Positions 25,502 to 35,285 are shown, counted from the stretch's first letter. The stretch: 64,000 nt of DNA from Pseudomonadota bacterium (GCA_018816735.1 JAHIVH010000061.1:186001-250000), one strand, 5' to 3'. A program made the numbers and translations. Notes: generated by a model from the sequence alone, not told the origin.

Positions 25502-26089
25502 TTAAAACCGATATTTGATTCCCGCGCCAATAAGATTCGAAGCCCCATAAACCCCATCAAACGTTCCAAACATGCCTGACCGGTGATAAATCTGAAGAAA
25601 CAAAACCCAGTCCGGATATGAAGGCATATTAAATGCCCATTCCAGTTTTAAATAGTTTAAAAATTTCGTTGTTTTTTCATGTCTCAGATCTTCAAGCTCG
25701 GAATCTTCAAAAGCGTAGGACAGGCCATCTCCAAATGCCACACTGGTATCCAGGTATCTGTCCCAGGGAAACTTCAGCCATCTGAAAATCATGACCGCAT
25801 TCACTTCCTCATATTCCTGGTGTTTCCAATGCTCGGCCAGTTGAAACTCAAACTCAAGGTTAAATTTGTCTTTATAGACAAAGAACTCTTTTCCCACTGC
25901 AACATAGGCCATGTAATAATCAATTAAATCAATGTCAAATCGTATCATGTGATTCAGACTGTTTTTGGTGGCCTGGGCCACATACCCGCTGACGAACCAT
26001 TTACCTTCTTCAGCATGACATTTCCCGGTACCGAAATTCACCACACACACACACACTATCAGAAGCACAATCCATTTTTTCATTTTCAT
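25502..26089 (-). CDS. Outer-membrane protein, PagL-like (possible lipid A 3-O-deacylase)
   Basis: A 195-residue exported barrel protein. A signal peptide is clear (MKMKKWIVLLIVCVCVVNFGTGKCHA), the body alternates strands and turns, and the C-terminus is GIKYRF with a terminal Phe. Near the end IYHRSGMFGTF then VYGASNLIG resembles the His-x-Ser motif and following strand of PagL-type lipid A 3-O-deacylases (HxS). If so it would remove an acyl chain from lipid A in the outer membrane. The catalytic Glu expected about 12 residues after the Ser is not clearly present, so this could be a non-catalytic relative or an unrelated small barrel. It lies 8 bases from the GntR stop, convergent with it. 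Confidence 0.55.
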   Translation of the reverse strand: MKMKKWIVLLIVCVCVVNFGTGKCHAEEGKWFVSGYVAQATKNSLNHMIRFDIDLIDYYMAYVAVGKEFFVYKDKFNLEFEFQLAEHWKHQEYEEVNAVMIFRWLKFPWDRYLDTSVAFGDGLSYAFEDSELEDLRHEKTTKFLNYLKLEWAFNMPSYPDWVLFLQIYHRSGMFGTFDGVYGASNLIGAGIKYRF

Positions 26090-26192
26090 TTCCAGATATT
26101 CACTTGATGATGGTTTGTTAACCATCCGATGTTTCGTTATCCCATTATCAGGCCAAAACGCTTCAGTCAGTTATCCAATCTTCAATTAAAAG

Positions 26193-27383
26193 TCAAATGG
26201 ATACGCTTCGGTTATAAAAAAAACCGTGTCCCCATAAAAAATTGACCATAAATGTAAAATTAAACGCATCATCTGTTAGCTGGGCGACCAAACCTGTTTC
26301 GATTAAAAACTCACGGTCAAGATAGAAAAGAGATGTCAATCCAAACTGGCTGTAGGTATCCAGATGATAAAGCGGATCTCCTCCCCGTGAATAAAAATCA
26401 TTTCCCGTATAATGAGATGCATTGAGGACAAGCGTGATATCCTTTGAAAGAAACAGATCAGCAGAAACGCCAATTTCGTATCCATCCCCTGTTTCAGTGG
26501 ATTCCTGAAGGGTACTGTCCGAACTTGAGAGATAATCTGCTTGAAATCTCAATCCATTGATCGCGTCGATGCCAAATGGATGGTCAAACCCGTAGGACAG
26601 CCCTGCCAGCATGGAGAGATTCTCATCTACACCAAGATCAAGGTCATTATTCTGCCCACCGATGTGAACCGTACGTATTTGAAGATTAACAAACAGAGAT
26701 TCATCAAAAAACTGAAAACGAGATACGGATGCAGCCTCAAATGCTTCACGGGTGTTTTTTTCCTCCCTGGTTTTCCAGTTGATCCACAGATCCTGCTTGT
26801 ATCTTTTCCGGTTCACCCGGAACTGAAACCCCTGCTCCACATTATCATGAAAGTCCATGTTCTCATCATTGATACCGAACTTTTGAATATCATCATACAT
26901 GGCATCATGAATCGCATGGGTGGGGAAAATAGTCCCTGCAACCAGAAAAATGTTCGATCTGGGTTCATGAACGATACGTGTCAGCGGGGCGACAATATCC
27001 ACTTCATGCTCATCTCCAAACTTGTGCCCCAGTATGGCGCCCAGTTCGACAGTTGTCCGATTCCCTGCCCTGTAATAAAATCTTGCCGGAACCATGGATT
27101 GAATGATGGTCTGGCCTACGATATCTTTCTTGGAAAGCTGTGTGATTTCAAGATTTTTAATAAACAGCGCCGTTTCTATGGCTATTCCCGGTTCAAATAC
27201 CGGTGGCAGGGAATCAGCCCCCATGCCTGTGGGATGACCGAAATTGGACCCGATGATCGTACTTGTTGTTATTGATGAATACTCAAATGCAAATCCTCCG
27301 GTAACCGAAAAACAGATAAAAAGAAATAAAACGCATAGGGAAAAAAGAGCCGATCGTTTTTTTTTGAATCGAAAGAGCGTCAT
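26193..27383 (-). CDS. Outer-membrane protein of unknown family
   Basis: A 396-residue exported protein: basic N-terminus MTLFRFKKKRSALF, a signal peptide ending FAFEYSS, then a beta-rich mature part with many aromatic residues and GDEHEVDIVAPLTRIV, TIFPTHAIHD, and YGFDHPFGIDAINGLRF. It ends NRSVSI rather than the usual Phe. AAGGAG lies 12 bases before the ATG. It is 103 bases upstream of the PagL-like gene on the same strand and they may be one unit. I do not recognise the family; a transporter or receptor for an organic substrate is possible. Confidence 0.55.
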   Translation of the reverse strand: MTLFRFKKKRSALFSLCVLFLFICFSVTGGFAFEYSSITTSTIIGSNFGHPTGMGADSLPPVFEPGIAIETALFIKNLEITQLSKKDIVGQTIIQSMVPARFYYRAGNRTTVELGAILGHKFGDEHEVDIVAPLTRIVHEPRSNIFLVAGTIFPTHAIHDAMYDDIQKFGINDENMDFHDNVEQGFQFRVNRKRYKQDLWINWKTREEKNTREAFEAASVSRFQFFDESLFVNLQIRTVHIGGQNNDLDLGVDENLSMLAGLSYGFDHPFGIDAINGLRFQADYLSSSDSTLQESTETGDGYEIGVSADLFLSKDITLVLNASHYTGNDFYSRGGDPLYHLDTYSQFGLTSLFYLDREFLIETGLVAQLTDDAFNFTFMVNFLWGHGFFYNRSVSI

Positions 27384-27643
27384 ACGTGCGTCCTTCTCCT
27401 TGATTATTGGATTTTGAGTTAAAAAATATCAGAAATGGTTGACGGTTTATCATACGTATACCGGTTTTACCAGAAATTAATCCGGCCAGGACAGCAGGTG
27501 AGATATGATATCGACATAACGCTTTTTCATTGATTTCTTTTCAGCACTCCATTATGGCAAGGATGACCATTTTGATAAAACCGCATGATAAAAATACTCT
27601 GCCGCAAATGTATGTTTACCTATAGCGATTTCATAAATACACC

Positions 27644-29987
27644 ATGGATGTCCGCATGCCCAATAAACATACTTTTCAAATTTGCAACAAACGGTTCCTT
27701 TGGATTGAGCAATGCCTTTCTATATTTTTTCCCCTTGCAATTGTCTTCGTGCTTCTATCCCTGTACCTTTCTTCCGCCCATGCGTTCCCCCTTGAGAAAG
27801 ACGCAGGAAATGGCGTTTCCAAAGTACCTGCTGCTGCCGAAATTTACACAGAAAATGATATCAGCGTCCGTATAAAGGCTCTTGAAACACGGATTGAGCA
27901 GGTTCAGCATTCGATCAACGACAACACGTTTGTCCCGATAAACATGACGGTCGATGAATTAAAAGAATATCAAAACCGGCTGATCACAACGTTGAATACG
28001 TTTCAACGAATTGAAAATGCCTTGAAAAAAAGGCGGGTCCTGGAAGAAGATGAAACTTTACTCAGGAAAAAAAAAAGATAGTGGCCAATATATGGAGATT
28101 TCGGAAACCCCGCCTTTTTCCTTAACGTTTTACAACACCCTTCTTGAGGCGGCAGATGCCCTTCTGCAGCAGAAAGAAACGATTAATACTGCCACTGCTT
28201 TGTCAAAAAGAGCCGTTGAAGATGCATTGATTAAATTTGATGAAATGAAAAAACAGATACGGCAAGTAAAAGATATGGCCTTAAAAGACAAACACCCCAT
28301 CAAGTCACTTGAAACCGTCATGAAGATCGATGCAGAGGCATCAAACGCTGATCTCGCTGAGGCCCTGCTTATTTTTGAAAAACTCAAGTACCAGAACGTG
28401 CTAAAAGAAGCCGATATCCTCGATCTTTAAATAGCCATTTCAACGCAACGGACTTCATGGGTGGCCTCACGCGTCATATATGACGACGCGGATCTTCAAA
28501 AACAGCTCCAGTCCATTGAAAACCTCAAAGACAACCTGCGAAACCGGATTTTAAAACTGGTTGACGAACGTGAAGATATTGAACGGTCATGGATGAAAGC
28601 CCAGCAGAATCTTTCTGACGAAAAAGACCCAAAGGCGAGATTGTTGAAGGAACTTGAAGTTTCCGAACGGGAAGCCTGGCGAAAAACATACCAGTCTGTT
28701 ATAGAATTTTCCGAAGACCGATTGAGATTGCTGGATTACCAGGAACAAAACTGGCGATACCGATATGCGCTTTTAAAGGATATTGCAGATAATCAGGAAA
28801 TTCTTAAATGGAAAGAAAAATCTGTTGCCCGTATCGGGGAAATTAATAAAACCATTCATCTCCAGCAAAAATATCAGCTTGATACCCAGGCGCAGATCGT
28901 CGCGCTGGAAAAGGTCTCGACCGATCAAACAGACCCCGCCATGAAAGACATTCTCTCAAGACAGACCAATGCGCTTCGCAAACTTTCAGAAAGGAGTGTG
29001 GAATATGTCACCGACCTGATAGATACTCTGCAGCACACCGAACGGCTCGTGCATGAAATCGATCAGCGGGTGGGCAGTATGGTTTTCCAGGAAGCGTATA
29101 AAGATTTCATGGGCTCATTTGAAAACATCTGGAATCTTGAGGTGTGGGTCATTGATGACCGTCCGGTTACGGTTAAAAAACTGTTTGTGGGTATTATCAT
29201 TCTGATCATTGGTGTCATCTCCGCCAAGTTCATCATTCGCATCACATGGCGGCGGGTTTTGAAATATGCCCATTTCAAACAGAATACAGCCATCGTCATT
29301 GAAAAAGTACTCTTCTATTGTGCCTTGTTTCTCATTGTTCTCTTTGTCCTTAGGATCGTCAACATCCCTTTGGGTGCGTTTGCCTTTTTTGGCGGCACCA
29401 TTGCCATTGGTATCGGTTTTGGTGCACGGAATCTGATCAATAATTTCATCAGCGGGTTTATCATCATGGTTGAACAACCCATTCGTGTGGGAGATCTTAT
29501 TGAAACCGACGGGTTACTCGGGCAGATTGAATAAATCGGTGCCCGGTGCACCAGAATCAGAACCGGTGACAATTTCCATATCCTTGTGCCGAACAGTGGC
29601 TTTCTTGAAAAAAATATCACCAACTGGACGATAACAGATAACAGGATTCGCGCCCATGTAACTGTGTGTGTCGCCTATGGTTCCCCTGTGCGTGAGGTGA
29701 GAAGTGTATTGATGAAATGCGCCACCGATCACAAAAAAAATCTCAAAAACCCGGAACCCTTTGTCGTGTTCAAGGATTTTGGCGACAGCGCATTGATTTT
29801 CAATGTTTATTTCTGGGTCAACATCGATCGTCTGATGGAGCGTCTGATGATCGAAAGTGATATCCGGTTCATGATCGACAAGGAGTTCCGTGAGAATGGC
29901 ATCGTCATTGCCTTTCCCCAGATGGATGTTCATTTTGATATGGACCGGTCACTCTCCATTGATTTAAAAAGACAGATTCATGAATAA
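27644..29987 (+). pseudogene. Broken large MscS-family mechanosensitive channel
   Basis: Four consecutive open parts make one protein: 27644-28081 (signal peptide MDVRMPN...SSAHAFP, helical), 28050-28430, 28461-29534 (coiled coil, then membrane segments and the MscS pore region RNLINNFISGFIIMVEQPIRVGD) and 29535-29987 (the end of the MscS domain, IGARCTRIRTGDNFHILVPNS to the C-terminus). The frame changes by +1 at a run of ten A (28067-28076), and TAA codons interrupt the frame at 28428-28430 and 29532-29534; the latter falls in the conserved QIE-(stop)-IGARCTRIRT stretch. Restored, it would be about 780 residues, like KefA/MscM. It is probably inactive. An intact small MscS lies at 57239-58072. 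Confidence 0.8.
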
Positions 29988-30060
29988 ACATGTATTCCTG
30001 ATCATGACCCCATTTGACAAATTGCGTGCGACTCGGGCAGATATTTGATATGTATGATTA

Positions 30061-31410
30061 TCACGGTTTCGAACACACCCCTTTTACATAATAATACGAA
30101 CTTCTGTCATTGAATGAGATAAAACCAAGGTCGAGGCTCATATACCAGGCACTGATAAACGTACATCTGTCACAGCTCCACAACCACTTCTGTGTCTGGT
30201 CAAATATCGGATCTGCACAATGGCCTTCTCCTTTTGGCAAAGGAGACAAAATAGACAAAAGTTCGTTGATGGTTGGCATACGCCAGGATTTGTAGCCATG
30301 GAATGCGTCCCTGTTCAGTCTGCCAATATACTGGTGTGCGTTTTCCCAGTTGACAGGAAACCGGGTGCCTGAAACCTGCCATAAGAGATTGGTGGCCTCG
30401 TCAAAAATGACATCCGGAGAAAGCCGGATAAAAGAATTATCCATAAAATGAAATGGCCTCATGAGATGGTCGACATGAAAGGTTTCAGAAGCCTTGTCCC
30501 GGGATATTTTTTCCGGTTTACTACGAATGGCGAAAGGGGCCTTCACCGTGTCATGTTCTCCAAATAATAAAGACGGCGCCGAACAGATACGTTCCTTTTT
30601 CTGAAGCCACATGCCTTTGACTGTTTCCAATGCCTCGACAAATGCACCGGCACTGGCATACCGTTCTTCAGGCTTTCTCCGCACAGCCCTTAAAAACCAG
30701 TCATCCCAGTCTTTATCCAAATCCGGATTGAACTGGCTGGGGGAAGCAACCGGCTTCATGGGCAATCTTCCGGTAAGCATCCGATAGAGCATGACGCCTG
30801 CTGAATATAAATCACTTCTGGCATCTGCGCTGTCAGGATCTTTTTCCTGCTCCGGTGCAGCATAATGGGGAGACCCGATTTTCAGAGATTCAGGATCTTT
30901 TCGTATTTCTCCCCGTAATTTGGACAACCCGAAATCACAAATTTTTACCGTGTCAAAATCGGTAACAAGCAGATTAAAAGGTTTGATATCTCTGTGAATG
31001 ATGCCATCCTCATGAAGCCGGGACAGCCCTTTAAGGGTCTGAATGCTGTAGAAGAGAGCCCTTTCTACCGGCACAATCCTCGATTCGTGATCGGTTTCAT
31101 ACCCCTCCCCGATCATCAGGCCCAAATTATTACAGTAAAACGACATGATGTAGTAAAGCTTGCCATCAAACCGGTCAAAATCAAGGATGTCGACAATATT
31201 GGGATGCCGGATACCCGCCATGGTCACGGCTTCTCTGGTAAACATCTCCTCAATATCTTCTTTTCCAAGAAGAGACAAAAGAAACGGATTGGGATCAAGA
31301 AGTTTCAGTGCGGCAATTTTCCCGGTGACCGGATATTCAATTTTAAAAACCTTTCCCATACCGCCTTTTCCCAAAAGGCCACATATTTTATATCTTCCGA
31401 TGGTTTTCAT
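30061..31410 (-). CDS. Ser/Thr protein kinase with C-terminal DUF1566-type domain
   Basis: A 449-residue Hanks-type kinase: GKGGMGKVFKIEY near the N-terminus (glycine loop), AALKLL (Lys), HRDIKPFNLL near residue 139, DFGLSKLRG, and SPHYAAPEQEKD. All catalytic residues look intact. After about residue 280 a linker leads to a C-terminal part (about 330-449) with DEATNLLWQVS, WENAHQYIGRLN and KSWRMPTINELLSIL, the pattern of DUF1566 (FGE/Lcl-like) domains often fused to signalling proteins. There is no membrane segment, so it is cytoplasmic. It overlaps the upstream metallophosphoesterase gene by ATGA (31407-31410), implying a coupled kinase-phosphatase pair. Confidence 0.85.
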   Translation of the reverse strand: MKTIGRYKICGLLGKGGMGKVFKIEYPVTGKIAALKLLDPNPFLLSLLGKEDIEEMFTREAVTMAGIRHPNIVDILDFDRFDGKLYYIMSFYCNNLGLMIGEGYETDHESRIVPVERALFYSIQTLKGLSRLHEDGIIHRDIKPFNLLVTDFDTVKICDFGLSKLRGEIRKDPESLKIGSPHYAAPEQEKDPDSADARSDLYSAGVMLYRMLTGRLPMKPVASPSQFNPDLDKDWDDWFLRAVRRKPEERYASAGAFVEALETVKGMWLQKKERICSAPSLLFGEHDTVKAPFAIRSKPEKISRDKASETFHVDHLMRPFHFMDNSFIRLSPDVIFDEATNLLWQVSGTRFPVNWENAHQYIGRLNRDAFHGYKSWRMPTINELLSILSPLPKGEGHCADPIFDQTQKWLWSCDRCTFISAWYMSLDLGFISFNDRSSYYYVKGVCSKP

Positions 31411-32150
31411 CTGTCTTTTTTGATCGGATACAGTTTGTCTGCAAACTGATCCGGCAATCCTTCATTCTTTATTTTTTCTGCTGTTCTTTGATAATCATAA
31501 GGAACATACCGGACGTCAAGCTGATAGGTTTCCGTATTAAACATGACAAACTTGGCCGAATTGTCACCATCTCTCGGTTGCCCAACACTTCCTGCATTTA
31601 CAATATATTTCCGGTTTTTATTTAAAATAACCTGTCCTTTGGAAAGGGTGTTATGCAAAACCCTTTCACCATCATATTCGATAAGGCCAAGATCATGTGT
31701 ATGCCCTATAAATGCAACATTCTCGGCCATCTTTTGAAAATTCCCCGCCAATTTATCATCGGATATCTGGTAAATGTATATGGCCACGGCAGCTAAGGGC
31801 GCCCCATGAACAAAGCGCATATTCTCAAATACCAGAAATCTGGGATAATGATTGATTTGATTCACCGATTCTCTGGAAAGATTGGCCAGGGTATGATGTA
31901 CCGCCATTTTTGAAACCGGATTAAACCAGTTGATAAATGATTCTCTTTTTACAGCCAGCTCATGGTTCCCCAAAATAGAAGGAATATTTCTGCGACGCAA
32001 GATCTGCATGACCTTTTCAGGATCAGGTCCATAACCCACATTATCTCCCAGAGAAATAATTGTATCAGGCCTGATCTGATCCAATACATCAAAAATACTG
32101 TTAAGGGCTTCAAGATTACCGTGGATGTCGGATAGTATGGCGATTCTCAT
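31407..32150 (-). CDS. Calcineurin-like metallophosphoesterase
   Basis: A 247-residue phosphoesterase with the binuclear-metal signatures SDIHGN (Asp8, His10), GDNVGYGPDP, GNHELAV and GHTHDLGL, ending PRDGDNSAKFVMFN. It belongs to the MJ0936/YfcE-like group of phosphodiesterases. No signal peptide, so cytoplasmic. It is translationally coupled to the downstream Ser/Thr kinase through an ATGA overlap and could remove phosphate from the kinase or its targets, but a separate nucleotide-phosphodiesterase role is equally possible. Confidence 0.85.
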   Translation of the reverse strand: MRIAILSDIHGNLEALNSIFDVLDQIRPDTIISLGDNVGYGPDPEKVMQILRRRNIPSILGNHELAVKRESFINWFNPVSKMAVHHTLANLSRESVNQINHYPRFLVFENMRFVHGAPLAAVAIYIYQISDDKLAGNFQKMAENVAFIGHTHDLGLIEYDGERVLHNTLSKGQVILNKNRKYIVNAGSVGQPRDGDNSAKFVMFNTETYQLDVRYVPYDYQRTAEKIKNEGLPDQFADKLYPIKKDR

Positions 32151-32194
32151 TTGCTTATCGATTCTATTTGACGGGAAAGAAAATTTTTAAAAAA

Positions 32195-32232
32195 AAAAAA
32201 AAGCGGTTCGAGAGAGGATATGCCTCTCTCGA
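32195..32232 (-). terminator. Intrinsic terminator on the minus strand
   Basis: On the - strand TCGAGAGAGG, a five-base loop and CCTCTCTCGA (+ strand 32208-32232) form a perfect 10-bp stem followed within five bases by a run of about 14 T. It lies about 130 bases past the stop of the membrane-protein gene at 32362 and before the metallophosphoesterase start, so it ends the former transcript. Confidence 0.7.
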
Positions 32233-32361
32233 TATGAATAAACGTGCATTCATTTTATAATATATGGCAATGAAGGATAAAGACATTCATATAACTGATC
32301 CAGGTCAGGCACGCGATTTCGTCAGTGAAAGTTGTTATGAATTACAAAGAGAAAGCATGTG

Positions 32362-32877
32362 TTAATGGCCTGGCTGATCTGTCGGGGGTGGTCCCATTTT
32401 GGCCATTATTTTTCCGATACCAATAATGCCGGCTATAAAAATAACCCCCACAACGAGTTCAATACCTATCCATAAAAACAGGTTTGGTGCAGGATCAAGA
32501 ACTTTCACGGCGATTCCGGAGACCAGAAAATACATAAAGGCATAGTTATTGAAAACAATTGGCAGAATTTCACCAAAAGCCACAATGGCATAGACAATCA
32601 GACAGATGATGAGAAGTTTGCTCACTTCAACGCCCAAAGCAGGGGCTACGGCCATGATAAAATACTTGGTCAACAAGATGCAGAGGATGCCGACGGCACC
32701 TCCTACCAATATGCTGGGCGCCTTTTTGATATCCATATGGGATTCAAAAAAGAATATCATCACCATGAATGCCGGCCATGCCGGAAACTTCAAATGCGCC
32801 AGAACAATCTCCGCCGCCACAATGAGGACAAGAAGAAACATACCGAAAATAAGTCTTTGCTTGCTAAGTTTCGCCAT
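32362..32877 (-). CDS. Small integral membrane protein (possible DUF1097-like)
   Basis: A 171-residue protein with about five hydrophobic segments (LIFGMFLLVLIVAAEIVLA, AFMVMIFFFE, LVGGAVGILCILLTKYFIM, LLIICLIVYAIVAFGEILPIVF, GIELVVGVIFIAGIIGIG) and no signal peptide or catalytic motif. The start at 32877 has GGAGG 7 bases upstream. Size and topology resemble DUF1097-like inner-membrane proteins, but I am not certain. It is divergent from the HdrD-like gene, with a TetR-type palindrome in between. Confidence 0.6.
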   Translation of the reverse strand: MAKLSKQRLIFGMFLLVLIVAAEIVLAHLKFPAWPAFMVMIFFFESHMDIKKAPSILVGGAVGILCILLTKYFIMAVAPALGVEVSKLLIICLIVYAIVAFGEILPIVFNNYAFMYFLVSGIAVKVLDPAPNLFLWIGIELVVGVIFIAGIIGIGKIMAKMGPPPTDQPGH

Positions 32878-32940
32878 TTTTTTTACCTCCATGATAAATT
32901 AGTTTTTCTGTCAGTCTTTATCTTGAGTGACGCGTTAACT

Positions 32941-32956
32941 AAATGAACGTTCATTT
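32941..32956. promoter_or_regulatory. TetR-type operator palindrome between divergent genes
   Basis: AAATGAACGTTCATTT (32941-32956) is a perfect 16-bp palindrome with the TGAACGTTCA core common among operators of TetR-family regulators, including fatty-acid-degradation ones. It lies in the intergenic region between the membrane-protein gene (-) and the HdrD-like gene (+). A TTGACA/TGTCAA pair follows just downstream (about 32973-32998), giving a -35 hexamer on each strand. No TetR gene is in the window. Confidence 0.6.
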
Positions 32957-33123
32957 GCTAATTTAATATATAGTTGACAGTAATTGCACTTTTGTCAAGA
33001 AAATTCAATTGGGATGATCCCTTCCCATCACGGATAAACTGTGCTAACGTCCGTAAAAAATTATGCCGCTGACCGGGCCTTGACCCGGTCACGGAAATTT
33101 TTAAACAAGGACATAAAATCACA

Positions 33124-35154
33124 ATGGACCTATCCCAACCAACCCGGGAAATCATGTGGAACATCTCGTCTGCCAGTATCATGTATGTGATGGCTCTGAT
33201 ATCTGTTTTGGCTGCCGGTTATGGAATTTATAAAAAAATTCTGTTTATCAGACGGGGAAAACCCGCACCGGATCGTTTTCAAAATATATTTATCCGTATA
33301 AAATTTTCACTGGCCCAGATCTTTTTTCAGAAAAAAACCCTGAAACGCTTCCTGCCAGGAGCATTTCATTCGCTTATCTTTTATCCGTTTCTGATTCTTT
33401 TTATCACAACTGCGATTATTTCAATGGATTATGACCTCAATACGTCTATTTTTAAAGGACATATTTACAGCGTTTTGTCAATCCTCTGCGATATAGGAGG
33501 CCTTTTCATCCTGGCAGGTGTTTTCATGGCCTATGTCAAACGTTTCAGGAAACTTCATGACATACCGGTTACAGGCTTTTCTGATCACTTTGCCCTGCTC
33601 TTTCTGGCGTCGATTGTCATGACAGGATTTCTGGTTGAAGGTCTCCGTATGGCGGCCATCAAAGATCCTTTTTCCATGTATTCTCCTGTTGGCCGGTATA
33701 TGGCGAATTTCTTCCTTCAACTTTCCCCGCATACGCCACATGACACATTTCAAAATTATCATGCTGTTTTCTGGTGGATTCATGCGATTCTGACCTTCTC
33801 CTTTATCGCTCTGATCCCTTACACGAAATTTTTCCATATTTTTATCATACCAGCCAATGCGCTGTTAAAAAAGGCATCTGCCTATGGCGTTCTTGCCCAT
33901 GATGACCTTGACACAATAATGGCAGATCCGGACTTTGAATATGACAATTTCAGTCTTGGCACAGGGGCGACAAAGGACCTTTCTTTTAAACATCGGCTGG
34001 ATACGTTGGCCTGTATCTCGTGCGGCAGGTGCGAAACCGTCTGCCCCCCCTTTATCGCCGGTCATGACTTCTCGCCAAAACACTTTATCAATTCCATGGG
34101 CACGCTCATGAAAAATGCGGAATATTACTGGAACCATAACAAAAAAGATCAATCATCTTTTTTCCGGGAAATTGTTGGAAACGCCTTTGCCAAGGAGTTT
34201 GTCTGGAATTGCAGAACTTGCCTGGCATGCGTTGACGCCTGCCCTGCATTTGTTGAGCACCTGGATCTGTTTCTTGACATCCGGAGAAACGAAATCAATA
34301 TCAAGGGCCGTGTCCCTGAGGAGGCCCGCCAACCCCTTAAAACAATTGAAAACCTGGGAAATCCATTTGGCCCGCAGAAAGAGCGAAATGAATGGATATC
34401 ATCCCTTGACGTGCCTGTTCTTGGCAAGGGCCAGACCTGCGATATTCTCTTTTTCATTGGCTGTCATATCACGTTTGATCCTTCAAAACACCACATTGCC
34501 GAAAATATCATTAAACTCCTTACCCGAGCCGGTATAGACGTTGCTGTCCTCGGCGCTTCAGAATATTGCTGCGGCGACCCCTTAAGACTTTTTGGCGAAG
34601 AGCCCCTTTTCCAGACAGCGGTAAAAAAGCAGGTCAAGGCCTTGAAGGAAAGAACATTCAAACAGATCCTGACCGCCTGCCCGCACTGCTACACCATGCT
34701 GAAAAATGAATATATCCATTTTGACGGGCACTTTGACGTGGTTCATTATACGGACTTTCTGGCTGAAAAAATTCAGCAGGTTTCTGATAAAACAAAACCC
34801 GGATTGCCAGGGAAAGTCACGTTTCACGACCCATGCTATCTGAGCCGATATCATCAAAAGCATGACGCCCCCCGAAAACTGCTTTCGAATATCCCAGGAA
34901 TCCGGCTTCTGGAGATGGTTCAGTGCAAGGAAGACAGCTTCTGCTGCGGCGGTGGTGGCGGCCATTTTTTCATGGATCTCCATAGAGAAAAAAAAATAAA
35001 CCGTTTGCGTCTGGATCATGTCAGGGACACTGGTGCAAATAGCGTCATAACCGCCTGCCCCTTCTGTCTGGCCATGTTTGAAGATGCCTTGAAGTCTGAT
35101 AATGGCGAAAGAAAGATCACTGTGGCTGACATCACGGATCTTCTTGTTTCGTGA
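33124..35154 (+). CDS. Membrane-bound heterodisulfide-reductase-like Fe-S oxidoreductase (EMO/DUF224 type)
   Basis: A 676-residue protein with three regions. The first 260 residues contain about five membrane segments with several His (a NarI/cytochrome-b-like module). Residues about 295-400 hold two ferredoxin-type clusters (CISCGRCETVCPP and CRTCLACVDACPA). The remainder has two CCG domains (YCCGDPLRLF...CPHCYTML and DPCYLSRYH...FCCGGGGGHFF). This is the layout of the HdrD-like proteins that link electron-transfer flavoprotein to menaquinone in anaerobic fatty-acid and aromatic degraders (EMO). AAGGA lies 12 bases upstream. Electrons probably enter from EtfAB, although etf genes are not in the window. 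A terminator follows at 35173-35200, so it is a single-gene transcript. Confidence 0.85.
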   Translation: MDLSQPTREIMWNISSASIMYVMALISVLAAGYGIYKKILFIRRGKPAPDRFQNIFIRIKFSLAQIFFQKKTLKRFLPGAFHSLIFYPFLILFITTAIISMDYDLNTSIFKGHIYSVLSILCDIGGLFILAGVFMAYVKRFRKLHDIPVTGFSDHFALLFLASIVMTGFLVEGLRMAAIKDPFSMYSPVGRYMANFFLQLSPHTPHDTFQNYHAVFWWIHAILTFSFIALIPYTKFFHIFIIPANALLKKASAYGVLAHDDLDTIMADPDFEYDNFSLGTGATKDLSFKHRLDTLACISCGRCETVCPPFIAGHDFSPKHFINSMGTLMKNAEYYWNHNKKDQSSFFREIVGNAFAKEFVWNCRTCLACVDACPAFVEHLDLFLDIRRNEINIKGRVPEEARQPLKTIENLGNPFGPQKERNEWISSLDVPVLGKGQTCDILFFIGCHITFDPSKHHIAENIIKLLTRAGIDVAVLGASEYCCGDPLRLFGEEPLFQTAVKKQVKALKERTFKQILTACPHCYTMLKNEYIHFDGHFDVVHYTDFLAEKIQQVSDKTKPGLPGKVTFHDPCYLSRYHQKHDAPRKLLSNIPGIRLLEMVQCKEDSFCCGGGGGHFFMDLHREKKINRLRLDHVRDTGANSVITACPFCLAMFEDALKSDNGERKITVADITDLLVS

Positions 35155-35172
35155 GGGATTTATCCTTGAATA

Positions 35173-35200
35173 CGTGAACCGGCTTGTTCACGCTTTTTTT
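35173..35200 (+). terminator. Intrinsic terminator after the HdrD-like gene
   Basis: CGTGAAC (35173-35179) and GTTCACG (35186-35192) form a 7-bp stem with a six-base loop, followed by C and seven T. It starts 18 bases after the stop and is a standard rho-independent terminator. Confidence 0.85.
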
Positions 35201-35285
35201 ATCCTGATGTTATAAAACATTCACGCCAAACAGACTTTTAACTGACAAAATCCAATAATTATTTGCACATCGCAGGAAATTGTCA

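Noticed and set aside
28428..29534. Recoding of TAA (or selenocysteine-like readthrough) in the large MscS gene
   Set aside because: TAA is used as a normal stop in many genes of this window, and a frameshift accompanies the two stops, so gene decay or sequencing errors explain it better.
30061..31410. Shadow frames on the + strand across the kinase and metallophosphoesterase genes
   Set aside because: They lie within well-supported - strand genes and have no independent features.
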